This document shows positions 1 to 9,256 of a stretch of DNA of 64,000 bases, piece by piece. Origin of the DNA: Aestuariivivens sediminicola. GTDB lineage: Bacteria; Bacteroidota; Bacteroidia; Flavobacteriales; Flavobacteriaceae. Where the stretch lies: contig NZ_JAKMCM010000002.1 in the NCBI RefSeq assembly GCF_022662015.1, positions 550,350-614,349 of the forward strand. The letters are read 5' to 3'. A model generated the notes under the pieces. That model saw nothing but the letters and a program-made list of their open reading frames with translations, made no database searches and was not told where the DNA came from. The position numbers were made by a program, and so were the translations under genes. The first letter of the stretch is position 1, and each line of letters starts with the position of its first letter.

Positions 1-181
1 ATGCGGATAATAAACTGATATAATCATAGACGCTCGTTTGAAAGTCCGGTTTTTCAGGAATATCAAATTGGGCAAAAACGCTATTGAAACTTAAAAAAGC
101 AACTAAGGTGTACAGGGTGAATCGAACATGTCTTACAAATGATCGAACCCGAGGTATTGAAAAGGGTTTTAAGGTATTCAT
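1..181 (-). CDS. TPM-domain (YgcG-like) protein, N-terminal part only
   Basis: Partial gene: 60 codons from the ATG at 181 run off the window start. The product begins with a basic segment, then a hydrophobic signal-like stretch (around residues 23-38, ending near FAQ), then the sequence IPEKPDFQTSVYDYISLLS, which resembles the start of the TPM_phosphatase (YgcG) fold. Its ATG overlaps the stop codon of the preceding TPM gene by four bases (ATGA), so the two are translationally coupled. In this family one secreted or membrane-bound member often follows a shorter soluble one after LemA. The function is poorly defined; an envelope-associated role is inferred. The C-terminal part, often with a membrane segment and a glycine-rich tail, is not visible. 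Confidence 0.8.
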   Translation of the reverse strand, partial: MNTLKPFSIPRVRSFVRHVRFTLYTLVAFLSFNSVFAQFDIPEKPDFQTSVYDYISLLSA

Positions 182-615
182 CCTTTAGAAATGTTATCGG
201 ACAGCTCATTTTCATCCGCATGATGCCATGGGAAATGTTGTTCAAGTGCTTCACCGGCTTTTAAAATGCCCGCTACGAGCCCTTTCTTGAAATGTCCCGA
301 TTTAAAATGAAGCTGAATACTATCTTTTGTACTGTTCCAGAAGTCTTTGGGGACGACATCGTTTATGCCCTTATCCCCATAAATAACGAATTGCCTGTCC
401 TTTACCGCCACATAGATCAGGACGCCATTCTGCGCTTTGGTATTATCCATTTTTAAAAAATGAAATACTTCAAGGGCGCGATCAAAAGGGTCTGTGTTCG
501 CCGAATGTTCTATGTGAACGCGAATTTCACCGGAAGTATTTTTTTCAGCGGTTCGGATGGCTTCAATGACTTCCTGTTCTTCTTCAGGGCTAAGAAAATC
601 TTCAACAGCAGACAT
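178..615 (-). CDS. TPM-domain protein (short form)
   Basis: 145-residue protein with no signal peptide or membrane segment. The central part (GEIRVHIEHS, then GVLIYVAVKDRQFVIYGDKGIND) is the beta-alpha core of the TPM_phosphatase domain; the C-terminal half (FKSGHFKKGLVAGILKAGEALEQHFP) matches the helical end of the domain. It lies 6 bases downstream of the LemA gene and overlaps the next TPM gene by 4 bases, giving the order lemA-TPM-TPM that recurs in Bacteroidota. The role is unknown; TPM proteins are linked to photosystem II repair in plants and to membranes in bacteria, but no activity can be read from this sequence. Confidence 0.88.
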   Translation of the reverse strand: MSAVEDFLSPEEEQEVIEAIRTAEKNTSGEIRVHIEHSANTDPFDRALEVFHFLKMDNTKAQNGVLIYVAVKDRQFVIYGDKGINDVVPKDFWNSTKDSIQLHFKSGHFKKGLVAGILKAGEALEQHFPWHHADENELSDNISKG

Positions 616-621
616 CAGGAA

Positions 622-1218
622 CTAATTAAAATCGAAATCGACATCAACAGGCTGGTCGGCACCCGCTTCTGAATCGAAATAGGGTTTGCCATCAAAATTT
701 AAAAGACCGGCCAATAGCGAATTCGGAAAGGTCTTCACATGCACGTTGTATGGTTTTATGGCCTCATTATATCGTGTCCTGGCTGTTTGGATCGTATTTT
801 CGGTACTTGTCAGTTCATCCTGTAGTTTCAAAAAGTTCTGATTGGCTTTAAGGTCAGGATAGCGTTCCACGGTTACCAAAAGACTTTTCAATGCGCCACT
901 TAATCCCCCTTGTACCTGGTTGTACTGTGCCAGTTGTTCGGGAGTAATGTTATTTGGGTCTATGCTGATAGAAGTTGCCTTGGCGCGCGCTTCGATAACA
1001 TCGGTTAATGTTTTGCGTTCAAAATCGGCTGCTCCCTGCACGGTTTTCACGAGATTGCCAATAAGGTCGTTTCTACGTTGATAGGCTGTTTGAACGTTTC
1101 CCCAGGCCTCGCCAACATTTTCATTCATGCTAATGGCCGTATTATTAAATCCTTTACCCCAGGAATAAAGACCGAAGACAATAATGGCTAAAATAATCCA
1201 CGGAAGAAATTTTTTCAT
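622..1218 (-). CDS. lemA: LemA family protein
   Basis: 198 residues. One N-terminal membrane segment (about 5-20, WIILAIIVFGLYSW) is followed by the helical LemA domain with the family pattern NVGEAWGNVQTAYQRRNDLIGNLV, then PEQLAQYNQVQGGLSGAL and a segment near ERYPDLKANQNFLKLQDEL. These are the hallmark LemA helices. The topology predicted is N-terminus in the membrane with the helical bundle outside the cytoplasm. It is first of the lemA-TPM-TPM trio, 51 bases after the MerR gene, with the palindrome at 1253-1270 in that gap. LemA function is not established; a structural or stress role in the envelope is inferred from context. Confidence 0.93.
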   Translation of the reverse strand: MKKFLPWIILAIIVFGLYSWGKGFNNTAISMNENVGEAWGNVQTAYQRRNDLIGNLVKTVQGAADFERKTLTDVIEARAKATSISIDPNNITPEQLAQYNQVQGGLSGALKSLLVTVERYPDLKANQNFLKLQDELTSTENTIQTARTRYNEAIKPYNVHVKTFPNSLLAGLLNFDGKPYFDSEAGADQPVDVDFDFN

Positions 1219-1252
1219 AATATAGTGTTTTGAAGTTGTACCTGATAGGTTT

Positions 1253-1270
1253 ACATTTCACGTGAAATGT
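1253..1270. promoter_or_regulatory. Perfect 18-bp palindrome, parS-like
   Basis: The sequence ACATTTCACGTGAAATGT is a perfect inverted repeat lying in the short gap between the stop of the MerR gene and the start of lemA; its last base is part of the MerR stop codon. The inner 12 bases TTTCACGTGAAA are identical to the core of the bacterial parS consensus (TGTTTCACGTGAAACA); the outer two bases of each arm differ. It may be a ParB-binding site, a weak relative of one, or an operator for another dimeric regulator controlling lemA. Confidence 0.5.
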
Positions 1271-1599
1271 TACAAATGCTGCTTGATTTTTATAAGTTGG
1301 TGTTTTACCTGTTCCAGTTTTTCAATAATCTCGAAGTTGCTAAGCGCCTCCTTTTTATCTTCTTTCAAATGTATTTTAGCCCCTTCTAAAGTAAAACCGC
1401 GCTCTTTGACCAAATGATAAATATATTTGAGATGCTTTAGGTCCTCCGGTGTAAACTTGCGATTCCCTTTGGCATTTTTTTTAGGTTTTAGAATATCAAA
1501 CTCCTTTTCCCAAAAGCGAATCAACGAGGTGTTTACCTTGAATGCCCTGGCCACTTCGCCAATGCTGTAATACCGCTTTTCAGGAAGTTCTATATGCAT
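1270..1599 (-). CDS. MerR-family transcriptional regulator
   Basis: 109 residues. The N-terminus holds the MerR winged helix-turn-helix: YYSIGEVARAFKVNTSLIRFW (about 10-30), followed by the wing (KPKKNAKGNRKFTPEDL) and a short coiled coil to the C-terminus. There is no effector-binding domain and no cysteine cluster, so it is one of the small MerR proteins whose ligand cannot be guessed. Its start codon overlaps the stop of the upstream M23 peptidase gene (TAATG), and it is followed by lemA and TPM genes. The context suggests control of envelope functions, possibly of its own operon through the palindrome just downstream, but that is inference. Confidence 0.92.
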   Translation of the reverse strand: MHIELPEKRYYSIGEVARAFKVNTSLIRFWEKEFDILKPKKNAKGNRKFTPEDLKHLKYIYHLVKERGFTLEGAKIHLKEDKKEALSNFEIIEKLEQVKHQLIKIKQHL

Positions 1600-2570
1600 T
1601 AGTCTAAAGATTGATTTTCGAGTGAGGCACGTTCTAATAATATAGCGAATTCCTCTGCCGTTAAACTACCGTAGTAAAAGTTAATCGGGTTGATGCGTCG
1701 GTCGTCCTTAAAGATTTCATAATGTAGATGGGGGGCCTGAGAACGCCCTGTGCTACCAATAAAACCAATAAGGTCACCACGTTTAACCTTCTGATTTCGC
1801 TTTACATTGTATTTGTACAGGTGTGCATACAAGCTTACATATCCATAACCATGATCAATCCGAATATGCCTTCCATAGCCTGTTGCTCTGGCATCCGCCC
1901 TGACCACAACACCATCGCCCGTTGCATAAACCGGGGTGCCCCGTGGTGCGGTAAAGTCCATGCCCCAATGCATTTTTCTCGCCTTGGTGAATGGATCGGA
2001 ACGCATCCCAAACCCAGAGGCCATCCGGGTTAAATCTTTATTGTTTACGGGTTGAATCGCTGGAATCGCAGCCAGCAGTTTTTCTTTCTCCTCAGCTAAT
2101 TTGGCAATTTCATCTAAGGATTTCGATTGCACGACAATTTGCTTCTGTAAAATATCCAATCGTTTGCTACTTTCAACGATCAGTTTTGAATTGTCATAAC
2201 CCTCGAGGTTTTTATACCTGTTGATTCCCCCAAAACCCGCTTTACGCTGCTCCTCAGGAATAGGGTTGGCCTCAAAATACACACGATAGATGTTATTGTC
2301 TCTATCTTCAATGTTTTCCAAAACCCTTTCAGCCTGTTCCATTTTTTTGTTCAGAATACCAAACTGTAGCTGCATGTTCTGTAATTCACGCTTTAAAGCA
2401 CGCTCTTTTGGGGATTCGACATACTGGCTCGCAATGAAAACAAAAATAAACCCGAAGATGGCAGATGCGAGAATAAACATGGAGGCGTACTTCAACGTGG
2501 TTCGCTTTTTACGCTCAATTTTTCTGTAGCTCAGTGACTCCGGATCGTAATAATATTTTACTCTGCTCAT
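1599..2570 (-). CDS. M23-family peptidoglycan endopeptidase, membrane-anchored
   Basis: 323 residues. A basic N-terminus precedes one membrane segment (about 30-50), then a coiled coil (about 55-90 and 128-168), then a C-terminal LytM/M23 domain. Zinc ligands are visible: H201 and D205 in HWGMD, and H283 in the HLH motif; H250 (YAH) is the expected catalytic histidine. All are intact, so it should be an active endopeptidase cutting peptide cross-links in the periplasm, rather than an EnvC-like activator that has lost these residues. It is the first gene of the minus-strand operon with MerR and LemA. An AGGTA ribosome-binding-like sequence lies before the ATG. Confidence 0.93.
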   Translation of the reverse strand: MSRVKYYYDPESLSYRKIERKKRTTLKYASMFILASAIFGFIFVFIASQYVESPKERALKRELQNMQLQFGILNKKMEQAERVLENIEDRDNNIYRVYFEANPIPEEQRKAGFGGINRYKNLEGYDNSKLIVESSKRLDILQKQIVVQSKSLDEIAKLAEEKEKLLAAIPAIQPVNNKDLTRMASGFGMRSDPFTKARKMHWGMDFTAPRGTPVYATGDGVVVRADARATGYGRHIRIDHGYGYVSLYAHLYKYNVKRNQKVKRGDLIGFIGSTGRSQAPHLHYEIFKDDRRINPINFYYGSLTAEEFAILLERASLENQSLD

Positions 2571-2914
2571 TACCTGGTTTACAGTTTTATTTCAGACTTT
2601 ATAAGTGTTTATCATCTGTTTTCACGGCCTTCATAAATGTTCATTCGACAAATAGTCATCTGTTTAAGGTCTGATGCCATTCCCATTTATGAATTATGTA
2701 GCTTCGTCTCCTTGCTAAGAATCATTTCAAATGAAAAAATTCATGTACTTTTGCTTTCAATTAAAACAACAAGGTCTTAGTGTTTTTAAGCAAACGCAAA
2801 ACGCGATAAAAAAGTATCACTAATTTCAATGATTCCCAAACGCGTTAAGGCGAGTAAAGATAAAAATTGTTTTGTTAATAATGTATTAAAAAGAAAACGC
2901 ATTACTAAAAGTAA
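2571..2914. other. Divergent intergenic region between M23 peptidase and alaS
   Basis: This 344-base AT-rich gap serves two divergent genes. It contains the alaS promoter described separately, leaving a leader of about 155 bases. The leader has three AACGC-type repeats (near 2790, 2838 and 2896) but no terminator or recognised riboswitch. No convincing reading frame is present. Confidence 0.5.
2731..2753 (+). promoter_or_regulatory. Probable alaS promoter with inverted repeat
   Basis: The -7 box TACTTTTG (2746-2753) fits the Bacteroidota consensus TAnnTTTG. Just upstream is an inverted repeat, ATGAA-AAAA-TTCAT (2731-2744). Almost the same block, including the -7 box, recurs in front of lipB near 39780-39806, which suggests a shared control element. 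Confidence 0.65.
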
Positions 2915-5548
2915 ATGAAGTCACGAGAAGTTCGCTCCAAATTTTTAAGCTTTTTTGAAGCCAAGAAACATACTATAGTCCCTTCTGCTCCGATGGTGGT
3001 TAAGGATGACCCCACCTTGATGTTTGTCAATTCCGGAATGGCTCCGTTTAAAGAGTATTTTTTAGGAAATGCAAAACCGAAGCACAATCGCATAGCCGAT
3101 TCTCAGAAGTGTTTAAGGGTTTCAGGAAAGCACAATGATTTAGAGGAGGTAGGATACGACACCTATCATCACACCCTTTTTGAAATGTTGGGTAACTGGA
3201 GTTTTGGTCATCCCGACCATCCGGAAGCCGGATATTTTAAAAAGGAGGCTATAGCCTGGGCATGGGAGTTGTTAACGGAGGTTTACGGCATTCAAAAGGA
3301 CATGCTCTATGTTACCATATTTGAAGGGGATGAGGAGGATAAGATTCCCATGGATACAGAGGCCTTGAATTTTTGGAAGAGCCATATCGCTGAAGATCGG
3401 ATTCTTAAAGGGAATAAAAAAGATAATTTTTGGGAGATGGGCGAGCAGGGACCCTGTGGTCCATGTAGTGAAATTCACGTCGATATTCGCCCGGCAGAGG
3501 AAAAATCGAAGATACCGGGAAGGGAATTGGTTAATAAAGATCACCCCCAGGTTGTAGAGATCTGGAACCTGGTATTCATCCAATACAATCGCAAGGCTAG
3601 CGGAAGCCTTGAAGTTTTGCCGGCAAGGCATATCGATACAGGTATGGGTTTTGAACGTTTATGTATGGTTTTACAGGGTGTTCAAAGTAATTATGACACG
3701 GATGTGTTTACCCCTTTGATCAAGGAAATTGAGGGGATTTCCCATAAGACCTATGGTGCTGATGAGAAGACCAATGTCGCTATAAGGGTCGTTGCAGACC
3801 ATGTTCGTGCCGTGGCCTTTTCCATTGCGGATGGCCAATTGCCCAGTAATACAGGTGCGGGTTACGTGATACGTCGCATTTTACGTCGGGCAGTACGCTA
3901 CGGTTTCACGTTTTTGGAATTAAAGTCACCATTCATCTATAGATTGGCCGATGTATTGAGTGATACCATGGGCGAGGCGTTTCCGGAACTCAAAACACAA
4001 AGGCATCTTATTGAAAATGTGATTAAGGAAGAAGAGCAATCCTTTCTCAGGACTTTAGATCAGGGATTGGTGCTCTTAAATGGCATTGTTGAAGAAACCA
4101 AAGGGACAGTGGTTTCAGGGGAGAAGGTGTTTGAGTTATATGACACCTATGGATTTCCGGTAGATTTGACGGCCTTGATTCTTTCTGAAAAGGGGATGAA
4201 TTTGGATGAAGAGGGATTTAATGTCGAACTTCGAAAGCAAAAGGAGCGTTCTCGTAAGGCCGGTGAAATGTCTACGGGGGATTGGACGGTCTTAAATGAA
4301 AATGAAGAAGAAGCATTTATAGGTTACGATAGCTTACAGGCACAGGTCAGAATAACGCGATATCGAAAGGTGAGCTCGAAAAAAGAAGGGGAGATCTACC
4401 AACTTGTGTTTGATAAAACACCATTTTATCCCGAGGGTGGTGGCCAGGTGGGCGATAAGGGCTATTTAGAAGACCAACACGGCGATGTGGTCTACATTAT
4501 AGATACCAGGAAGGAGAATAATGTGATTATCCATTTTGCCAAGACGTTGCCAACTCATATGGATGAGGTGTTTACTGCTGTTGTCGATGCTAAACAGCGC
4601 TACAGAACCGAATGCAATCATTCGGCAACCCATCTCTTACACCAGGCCTTAAGGTCGGTTTTAGGAACACATGTGGAGCAAAAGGGGAGTGCGGTGCACT
4701 CTAAATATTTAAGATTTGATTTTTCACATTTTTCAAAACTTAGCCCTGAAGAATTACAAAAGGTAGAAAACTTTGTGAATGAACGTATTGATGGGAAGAT
4801 TCCCCTGGAAGAACAGCGGAACATTCCCAAGCAGCAGGCTTTGGCTCAAGGTGCTATGAGTCTTTTCGGGGAAAAATATGGCGATACGGTACGCACGGTT
4901 CGCTTTGGTACCTCTATCGAGTTGTGTGGTGGAACACATGTAAAGAACACGGCCGACATATGGCATTTCAAAATTATCTCGGAGGGTGCAGTGGCAGCGG
5001 GTATTCGACGAATAGAGGCCATTACCAACGACGCGGTAAAAGATTTTTTTAAGGAAAACAACCAGGCGTATTCTGAGATCAGGGCCTTACTCAACAATAC
5101 GAAGGAACCGGTTAAGGCCTTACAACATTTGCAGGATGAGAATGCAGATCTAAAGAAGCAGATAGAAGCCTTATTGAAAGACAAGGCCAGGACCATTAAA
5201 GAAGAATTGAAAAATGAATTGACCGAAATTAATGGGATTCGGTTTCTTGCAAAACAATTGGATTTGGATGCGGCCGGTTTAAAGGATATAGCATTCGAAT
5301 TAGGAAGTCAGGTAGACAATCTGTTTTTGTTATTGGCTGCCGAAAAGGAGGGTAAAGCCCTATTGTCTTGTTATATTTCGAAAGAATTGGTGTCGAACAA
5401 AGGTCTGCATGCAGGCCAGGTGGTTCGGGAATTGGGTCAATATATTCAAGGTGGCGGAGGAGGCCAACCCTTTTTCGCAACAGCAGGTGGTAAACATCCG
5501 GAAGGTATTCCCGAGGCATTGAAAAAGGTCCGGTCTTACCTGAATTAA
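2915..5548 (+). CDS. alaS: Alanine--tRNA ligase
   Basis: 877 residues, the normal length for bacterial AlaRS. It charges tRNA-Ala and edits mischarged Ser and Gly. The N-terminal class II core starts with [23 protein letters not shown] and contains the class II motif 2 and 3 regions (for example [20 protein letters not shown]). The editing domain has its zinc site: HSATH at about 569-573 and CGGTH at about 671-675, both complete. The C-Ala domain ends with the glycine-rich [10 protein letters not shown]. It is expressed from its own promoter, divergent from the M23 gene, with a leader of roughly 155 bases. Confidence 0.99.
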   Translation: MKSREVRSKFLSFFEAKKHTIVPSAPMVVKDDPTLMFVNSGMAPFKEYFLGNAKPKHNRIADSQKCLRVSGKHNDLEEVGYDTYHHTLFEMLGNWSFGHPDHPEAGYFKKEAIAWAWELLTEVYGIQKDMLYVTIFEGDEEDKIPMDTEALNFWKSHIAEDRILKGNKKDNFWEMGEQGPCGPCSEIHVDIRPAEEKSKIPGRELVNKDHPQVVEIWNLVFIQYNRKASGSLEVLPARHIDTGMGFERLCMVLQGVQSNYDTDVFTPLIKEIEGISHKTYGADEKTNVAIRVVADHVRAVAFSIADGQLPSNTGAGYVIRRILRRAVRYGFTFLELKSPFIYRLADVLSDTMGEAFPELKTQRHLIENVIKEEEQSFLRTLDQGLVLLNGIVEETKGTVVSGEKVFELYDTYGFPVDLTALILSEKGMNLDEEGFNVELRKQKERSRKAGEMSTGDWTVLNENEEEAFIGYDSLQAQVRITRYRKVSSKKEGEIYQLVFDKTPFYPEGGGQVGDKGYLEDQHGDVVYIIDTRKENNVIIHFAKTLPTHMDEVFTAVVDAKQRYRTECNHSATHLLHQALRSVLGTHVEQKGSAVHSKYLRFDFSHFSKLSPEELQKVENFVNERIDGKIPLEEQRNIPKQQALAQGAMSLFGEKYGDTVRTVRFGTSIELCGGTHVKNTADIWHFKIISEGAVAAGIRRIEAITNDAVKDFFKENNQAYSEIRALLNNTKEPVKALQHLQDENADLKKQIEALLKDKARTIKEELKNELTEINGIRFLAKQLDLDAAGLKDIAFELGSQVDNLFLLLAAEKEGKALLSCYISKELVSNKGLHAGQVVRELGQYIQGGGGGQPFFATAGGKHPEGIPEALKKVRSYLN

Positions 5549-5671
5549 TACACCAACAGGCCATTAATTTGATTCTTGTTTTCATATGCCAAAAGCTCAT
5601 GACCCTCTCGTTCTGAAGCTATGATTAGTTAGAATAGGACATCCCTGAACGAGAATTAACAGCGAAAACCG

Positions 5672-6631
5672 ATGAAACTTCAAACTACAATACCATTAGA
5701 ACAGCGTTCAGAGCATCTCCTGGACTATGATGCTCGCGTAGTGTTAATTGGTTCTTGCTTTGTAGAACATATCGGCGAAAAACTGGCTTACTATAAGTTT
5801 CCTACCTTTCAAAATCCTTTCGGAATCGTATTTCACCCAAAAGCTGTTGAAACGGTTGTGGCTCGTTCTTTTAGTAAGATCCCTTATACTGAAGAGGCTA
5901 TTTTTCAACATAATGGGTTGTGGCATTGTTTTGATGCACATTCGAAATGGAGTAGTGCATCCAAAAGTGATCTCATCCATAACCTGAACCAGCAGGTCCA
6001 TAAAACGGCTGAGCATCTGCGTAACGCGACGCACGTCATCCTAACCCTGGGAACGGCATGGGCATATCGTCACATTAAAACGAATGCCCTTGTGGCCAAT
6101 TGTCATAAAGTACCCCAGAAGCAATTTAGAAAAGAATTGTTGTCAATCGCGTCTATAGTTCATTCGTTGCGCTATACAACCGATTTAATAAAAGCCATGA
6201 ATCCGAATACCGCTGTTATATTTACCGTATCGCCCGTACGTCATATTAAGGACGGTTTTGTTGAAAACACCCGCAGCAAGGCACATCTTATTGCTGCAAT
6301 ACACGAGTTGCTGTCATCTCAGCCTGAATCCAAAGGGTTTTACTATTTCCCTTCCTACGAGATCATGTTGGATGAACTGCGCGACTATCGTTTTTACAAG
6401 GAAGATCTGGTACACCCCAATACCACTGCAATAACCTATATCTGGGATAAATTTAAAAAGGTATGGATGGAAGAAGATACCATAAAAACAATGACCGCTA
6501 TTGAGGACATTCAAAAGGGCCTTGCGCATAAACCCTTCCATCCGGATTCTGAAGCACATGAGAAGTTTCTTCGGAAATTAGAACAGAAGAAGATGACCCT
6601 TCTGCAGCGTTACCCACACCTGTCATTTTAG
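5672..6631 (+). CDS. GSCFA domain-containing protein
   Basis: 319 residues. The family motif appears as GSCFVE at residues 27-32, after a short beta strand (VVLIGSCF), followed by the conserved KFPTFQNPFGIVFHP. The serine S28 sits where SGNH/GDSL-like hydrolases have their nucleophile, and a late segment (EDLVHPNTTAITYIWDKF) carries the D-x-x-H pair typical of such enzymes. It is therefore likely an esterase or acyl-transfer enzyme of the SGNH clan; the substrate is unknown. There is no signal peptide. It follows alaS by 123 bases on the same strand, a pairing common in flavobacteria. Confidence 0.92.
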   Translation: MKLQTTIPLEQRSEHLLDYDARVVLIGSCFVEHIGEKLAYYKFPTFQNPFGIVFHPKAVETVVARSFSKIPYTEEAIFQHNGLWHCFDAHSKWSSASKSDLIHNLNQQVHKTAEHLRNATHVILTLGTAWAYRHIKTNALVANCHKVPQKQFRKELLSIASIVHSLRYTTDLIKAMNPNTAVIFTVSPVRHIKDGFVENTRSKAHLIAAIHELLSSQPESKGFYYFPSYEIMLDELRDYRFYKEDLVHPNTTAITYIWDKFKKVWMEEDTIKTMTAIEDIQKGLAHKPFHPDSEAHEKFLRKLEQKKMTLLQRYPHLSF

Positions 6632-6729
6632 TACTTTCGCTGATTGAAGTTACTGTTTTGGTGACTACCTGACAATTAGTGTTCAAAAAATACGACATTC
6701 TGCGTATTGATTTCCATGGTTTTGAATTG

Positions 6730-6750
6730 CAATTTTGAAAAGCTATTAAT
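6730..6750 (+). promoter_or_regulatory. Promoter-like site with GCTATTAAT start sequence
   Basis: The box CAATTTTG (6730-6737, one mismatch from TAnnTTTG) is followed after 4 bases by GCTATTAAT (6742-6750). The same nine bases follow a -7 box with the same 4-base spacing at 8744 and 12057. Transcription would begin about 25-30 bases before the ATG at 6770. Confidence 0.45.
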
Positions 6751-6769
6751 TCAAAAAACAAAATCAACA

Positions 6770-8623
6770 ATGAGAACGCAAAACAAAATTATGATGTTGA
6801 TAACGATGCTGTTATTAACGCATTTAGGATGGACGCAAAAAACCACACCGGATTACCAATATGCCTTCGATGGTGCGGTAAAATGGCTCATACTTCATGA
6901 ATCAGGCACATTATTGGCTTCGACAGGTGAAGCTTTAGCGGGAATTCGACCAAACAGCAGTACCGTGTCATTCAAATTTGATCGTCTTAAACGGGTTAAG
7001 GAAGAACATTTGGAGTTTGTACCCAATACACCCTATCTCATCGTTAAACCACGAGGTATTTTCATGCACACTGTAGTGGTTGATGTTGTAAAGGGAACTA
7101 TTGTTTTTGATTCCAAAGCCGAGGACTGGCAAAATGGGGTAACCAGTCGCTATTTTATTAGTCCGGAAATGATGTTTGTCGTCAATGGAATGCACAAGGA
7201 TCAGGCTTCAGGCAAATATACGGGAGGCGTAGGGCTTTACGATTTGAAAACAGGAAAGCTGGTTAATATCTTCGAAAGAAAACCAACAAATCCCATGATG
7301 GGCGAGCCGGATGTTATGGGAGATGACATTGTAATACCGGGAGTAAAGAATGTAGAGTGTTATTCTATTAGTTCAGGAGCTGTTAAATGGACTGCAGATA
7401 TTAAAAATGCCACGAATATAATAACGAATGAGGTTACGAAAGAAATCTATGCGTTTCGCACCAAGGGCGATAATACCGTGGTCTATAAGATCAATGCTGA
7501 AAACGGAGCTTCTTTATGGCCGGAAGGCAACAAAATAAAAGGGGTCATTTCTAAAATTGAGTTTACAGATCATGGCCTGGCCATTGTTACGAACATATTA
7601 GGCGGAGGAAGTAAACTAGCCAGCAAACTGAAAGGTTCAGGTACCTCAAAAGTCTATTTGTTAGACTTCAATACAGGAGCAGATCTATGGGATAAATCAC
7701 CAAAAACCAAGGGTATTATTAATCATTTTTATGTGGAGGATGATGGCATTATTTTCGGGGTTTCAGACGGTGGGATCAATAAAATTGCCTTTGACGGTAC
7801 ACCGCGATGGAAAAAACCGCTTAAAACCGGTCCTGCGATTCAAATCATGGCCACAGTACCTGCCGGATTATTATATATTTCAGAAACTGATGCCGATATC
7901 ATTGATATGCAAACAGGTGAATCGGTATTTGGAAAAGCCATTAAGTACAAGCGTTCGGAGGCAGTTGCCTCAACCTATGATAAAACACGGGATCGTTTTT
8001 TAATCACATGCAAAGACGGTGTCTACGAAATAGATGGTCAGAATGGGGAGTATAATTTATTGACGGGCTCCATTCGGTTTGACGGTAAGGAGGACCCGAC
8101 AGGAATTGAAGTCAGAACGCATGGTATTTTATTGACAGCCTCACAGAATTTAGAAATGTTGGGTTTCGATGGGGAGGAAAATTGGCATGTCTACCATCGC
8201 GCACCGGGTAAGAGTGCTTTTGGACTGGCCATTGTGGGTGCCTTAACATTGGCTACGGCATCGGCGGCCATTTCACACTCTGCAACAGCCGGATATATGA
8301 AAGGCGCAGGGGTGCCCTCTTATAACAGCACCGTGCAGTACCATGAGGAAATGGCGGACACCTGGGCGAATGTGACAGATGCCGGATTTCAAGAAATGGC
8401 CAAGCGCTTTAAAGCGACCAAGGCTACGGCTAATTCCGCATTCATCTTAACCAAAGTGGATGATGGTGTCGCCCTGGTAAAGGTAGATAAAGATTCCGGA
8501 CAAACTTTAAATGAAATCGTCATCCAGGACAAGGATCCAATGTACGAAGTAGACGATATTGAGGGCTTTATGTATTTTAAGGATAAGGGAAATAACATAA
8601 GTGCCTTTAATTTAAACAAATAA
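6770..8623 (+). CDS. Secreted PQQ-like beta-propeller protein
   Basis: 617 residues from the ATG at 6770; this start is chosen because it gives a clean signal peptide (MRTQNKIMMLITMLLLTHLGWTQ) and because an in-frame ATG at 6707 would place the promoter-like site inside the gene. The body is made of repeated beta blades with the PQQ/quinoprotein-like pattern (for example SSGAVKWTADIKNA, NAENGASLWPEG, FDGTPRWKKPLKTG). No catalytic or cofactor-binding residues can be assigned. It likely acts in the periplasm or on the surface as a binding or scaffold protein. A hydrophobic stretch around residues 484-500 (FGLAIVGALTLATASAAISH) interrupts the propeller. Function unknown. Confidence 0.8.
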   Translation: MRTQNKIMMLITMLLLTHLGWTQKTTPDYQYAFDGAVKWLILHESGTLLASTGEALAGIRPNSSTVSFKFDRLKRVKEEHLEFVPNTPYLIVKPRGIFMHTVVVDVVKGTIVFDSKAEDWQNGVTSRYFISPEMMFVVNGMHKDQASGKYTGGVGLYDLKTGKLVNIFERKPTNPMMGEPDVMGDDIVIPGVKNVECYSISSGAVKWTADIKNATNIITNEVTKEIYAFRTKGDNTVVYKINAENGASLWPEGNKIKGVISKIEFTDHGLAIVTNILGGGSKLASKLKGSGTSKVYLLDFNTGADLWDKSPKTKGIINHFYVEDDGIIFGVSDGGINKIAFDGTPRWKKPLKTGPAIQIMATVPAGLLYISETDADIIDMQTGESVFGKAIKYKRSEAVASTYDKTRDRFLITCKDGVYEIDGQNGEYNLLTGSIRFDGKEDPTGIEVRTHGILLTASQNLEMLGFDGEENWHVYHRAPGKSAFGLAIVGALTLATASAAISHSATAGYMKGAGVPSYNSTVQYHEEMADTWANVTDAGFQEMAKRFKATKATANSAFILTKVDDGVALVKVDKDSGQTLNEIVIQDKDPMYEVDDIEGFMYFKDKGNNISAFNLNK

Positions 8624-8650
8624 TCTTGTTGTTGAGATTTGTTTGATTGG

Positions 8651-8682
8651 GCGTAATAACCAGGTTATTGCGCTTAATCTTT
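8651..8682 (+). terminator. Probable terminator after the beta-propeller gene
   Basis: The arms GCGTAATAACC and GGTTATTGCGC (one G-T wobble) form a hairpin 28 bases after the stop codon, followed by a T-rich stretch (TTAATCTTTTAT). Confidence 0.6.
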
Positions 8683-8731
8683 TATAAATGCCATTTTATC
8701 GAAAAAAAGCGTTTCGAAGTAGTTTTAGTTG

Positions 8732-8808
8732 TACATTTAATATGCTATTAATCAGTTCATATAGGAAACACCGATGGCTATTCAAAATTAGTTGTTGGTG
8801 TTTTTTTT
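8732..8808 (+). ncRNA. Candidate small RNA A with own promoter and terminator
   Basis: A -7-like box TACATTTA (8732-8739), 4 bases, then GCTATTAATC (8744-8753) as the likely 5' end. The 3' part is a hairpin of 15 pairs, counting G-T wobbles (8766-8780 with 8789-8803; 8-base loop), ending in eight T. The predicted RNA is about 65 bases. It lies between the beta-propeller gene and the 89-residue membrane protein, on their strand. Candidate B at 12045-12121 has the same design and 5' sequence. It could also be a leader/attenuator of the gene at 8852. Confidence 0.45.
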
Positions 8809-8851
8809 ATAACGCTTTTACTGTGATAGCCTTTAACTGCAGTCATTAGTC

Positions 8852-9121
8852 ATGGTATTTAATTTGATTTTATATGCCCTGATACTTTTTGTTATTGGTG
8901 CAACTATGGTTGTTTTTTTCCGATTCAGGAAGTACAATAAGGCGTTCCGCTTTACCCATGCTACCTTACATAAGCGCTATTTCAGGGAACTACATAAAAG
9001 CAGGGAGCTTAAGGAAAAATTAAAACTGGATCAACAATCGGCTCGTGCATTGGCAGTTTCAAATTTTCAAATTACAAAGGCGCTTCTACTGCTCTGCGAA
9101 GGGCTCGTTGAGGACACTTAA
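8852..9121 (+). CDS. Small single-pass membrane protein, unknown function
   Basis: 89 residues, not recognised. One N-terminal membrane segment (about 4-25, NLILYALILFVIGATMVVFF) is followed by a basic helix (FRKYNKAFRFTHATLHKRYF) and an amphipathic charged stretch (RELHKSRELKEKLKLDQQ). The layout suggests a protein anchored by its N-terminus with a helical tail in the cytoplasm. It sits between candidate small RNA A and the histidine kinase gene, on the same strand; 135 bases separate it from the kinase, so a common transcript is possible. No function should be assigned. Confidence 0.6.
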   Translation: MVFNLILYALILFVIGATMVVFFRFRKYNKAFRFTHATLHKRYFRELHKSRELKEKLKLDQQSARALAVSNFQITKALLLLCEGLVEDT

Positions 9122-9256
9122 ACTGGCTATAGTTTATGTCAAAATTTTTGGGTTTTTGCATTTGGAATCACAATTAAAATTTCCACGCATCCGAATAATT
9201 GAAAAGTAAATTTTATTATATTACCTTACTTTGTTAGTGTTGGTAATTCATCTTTC

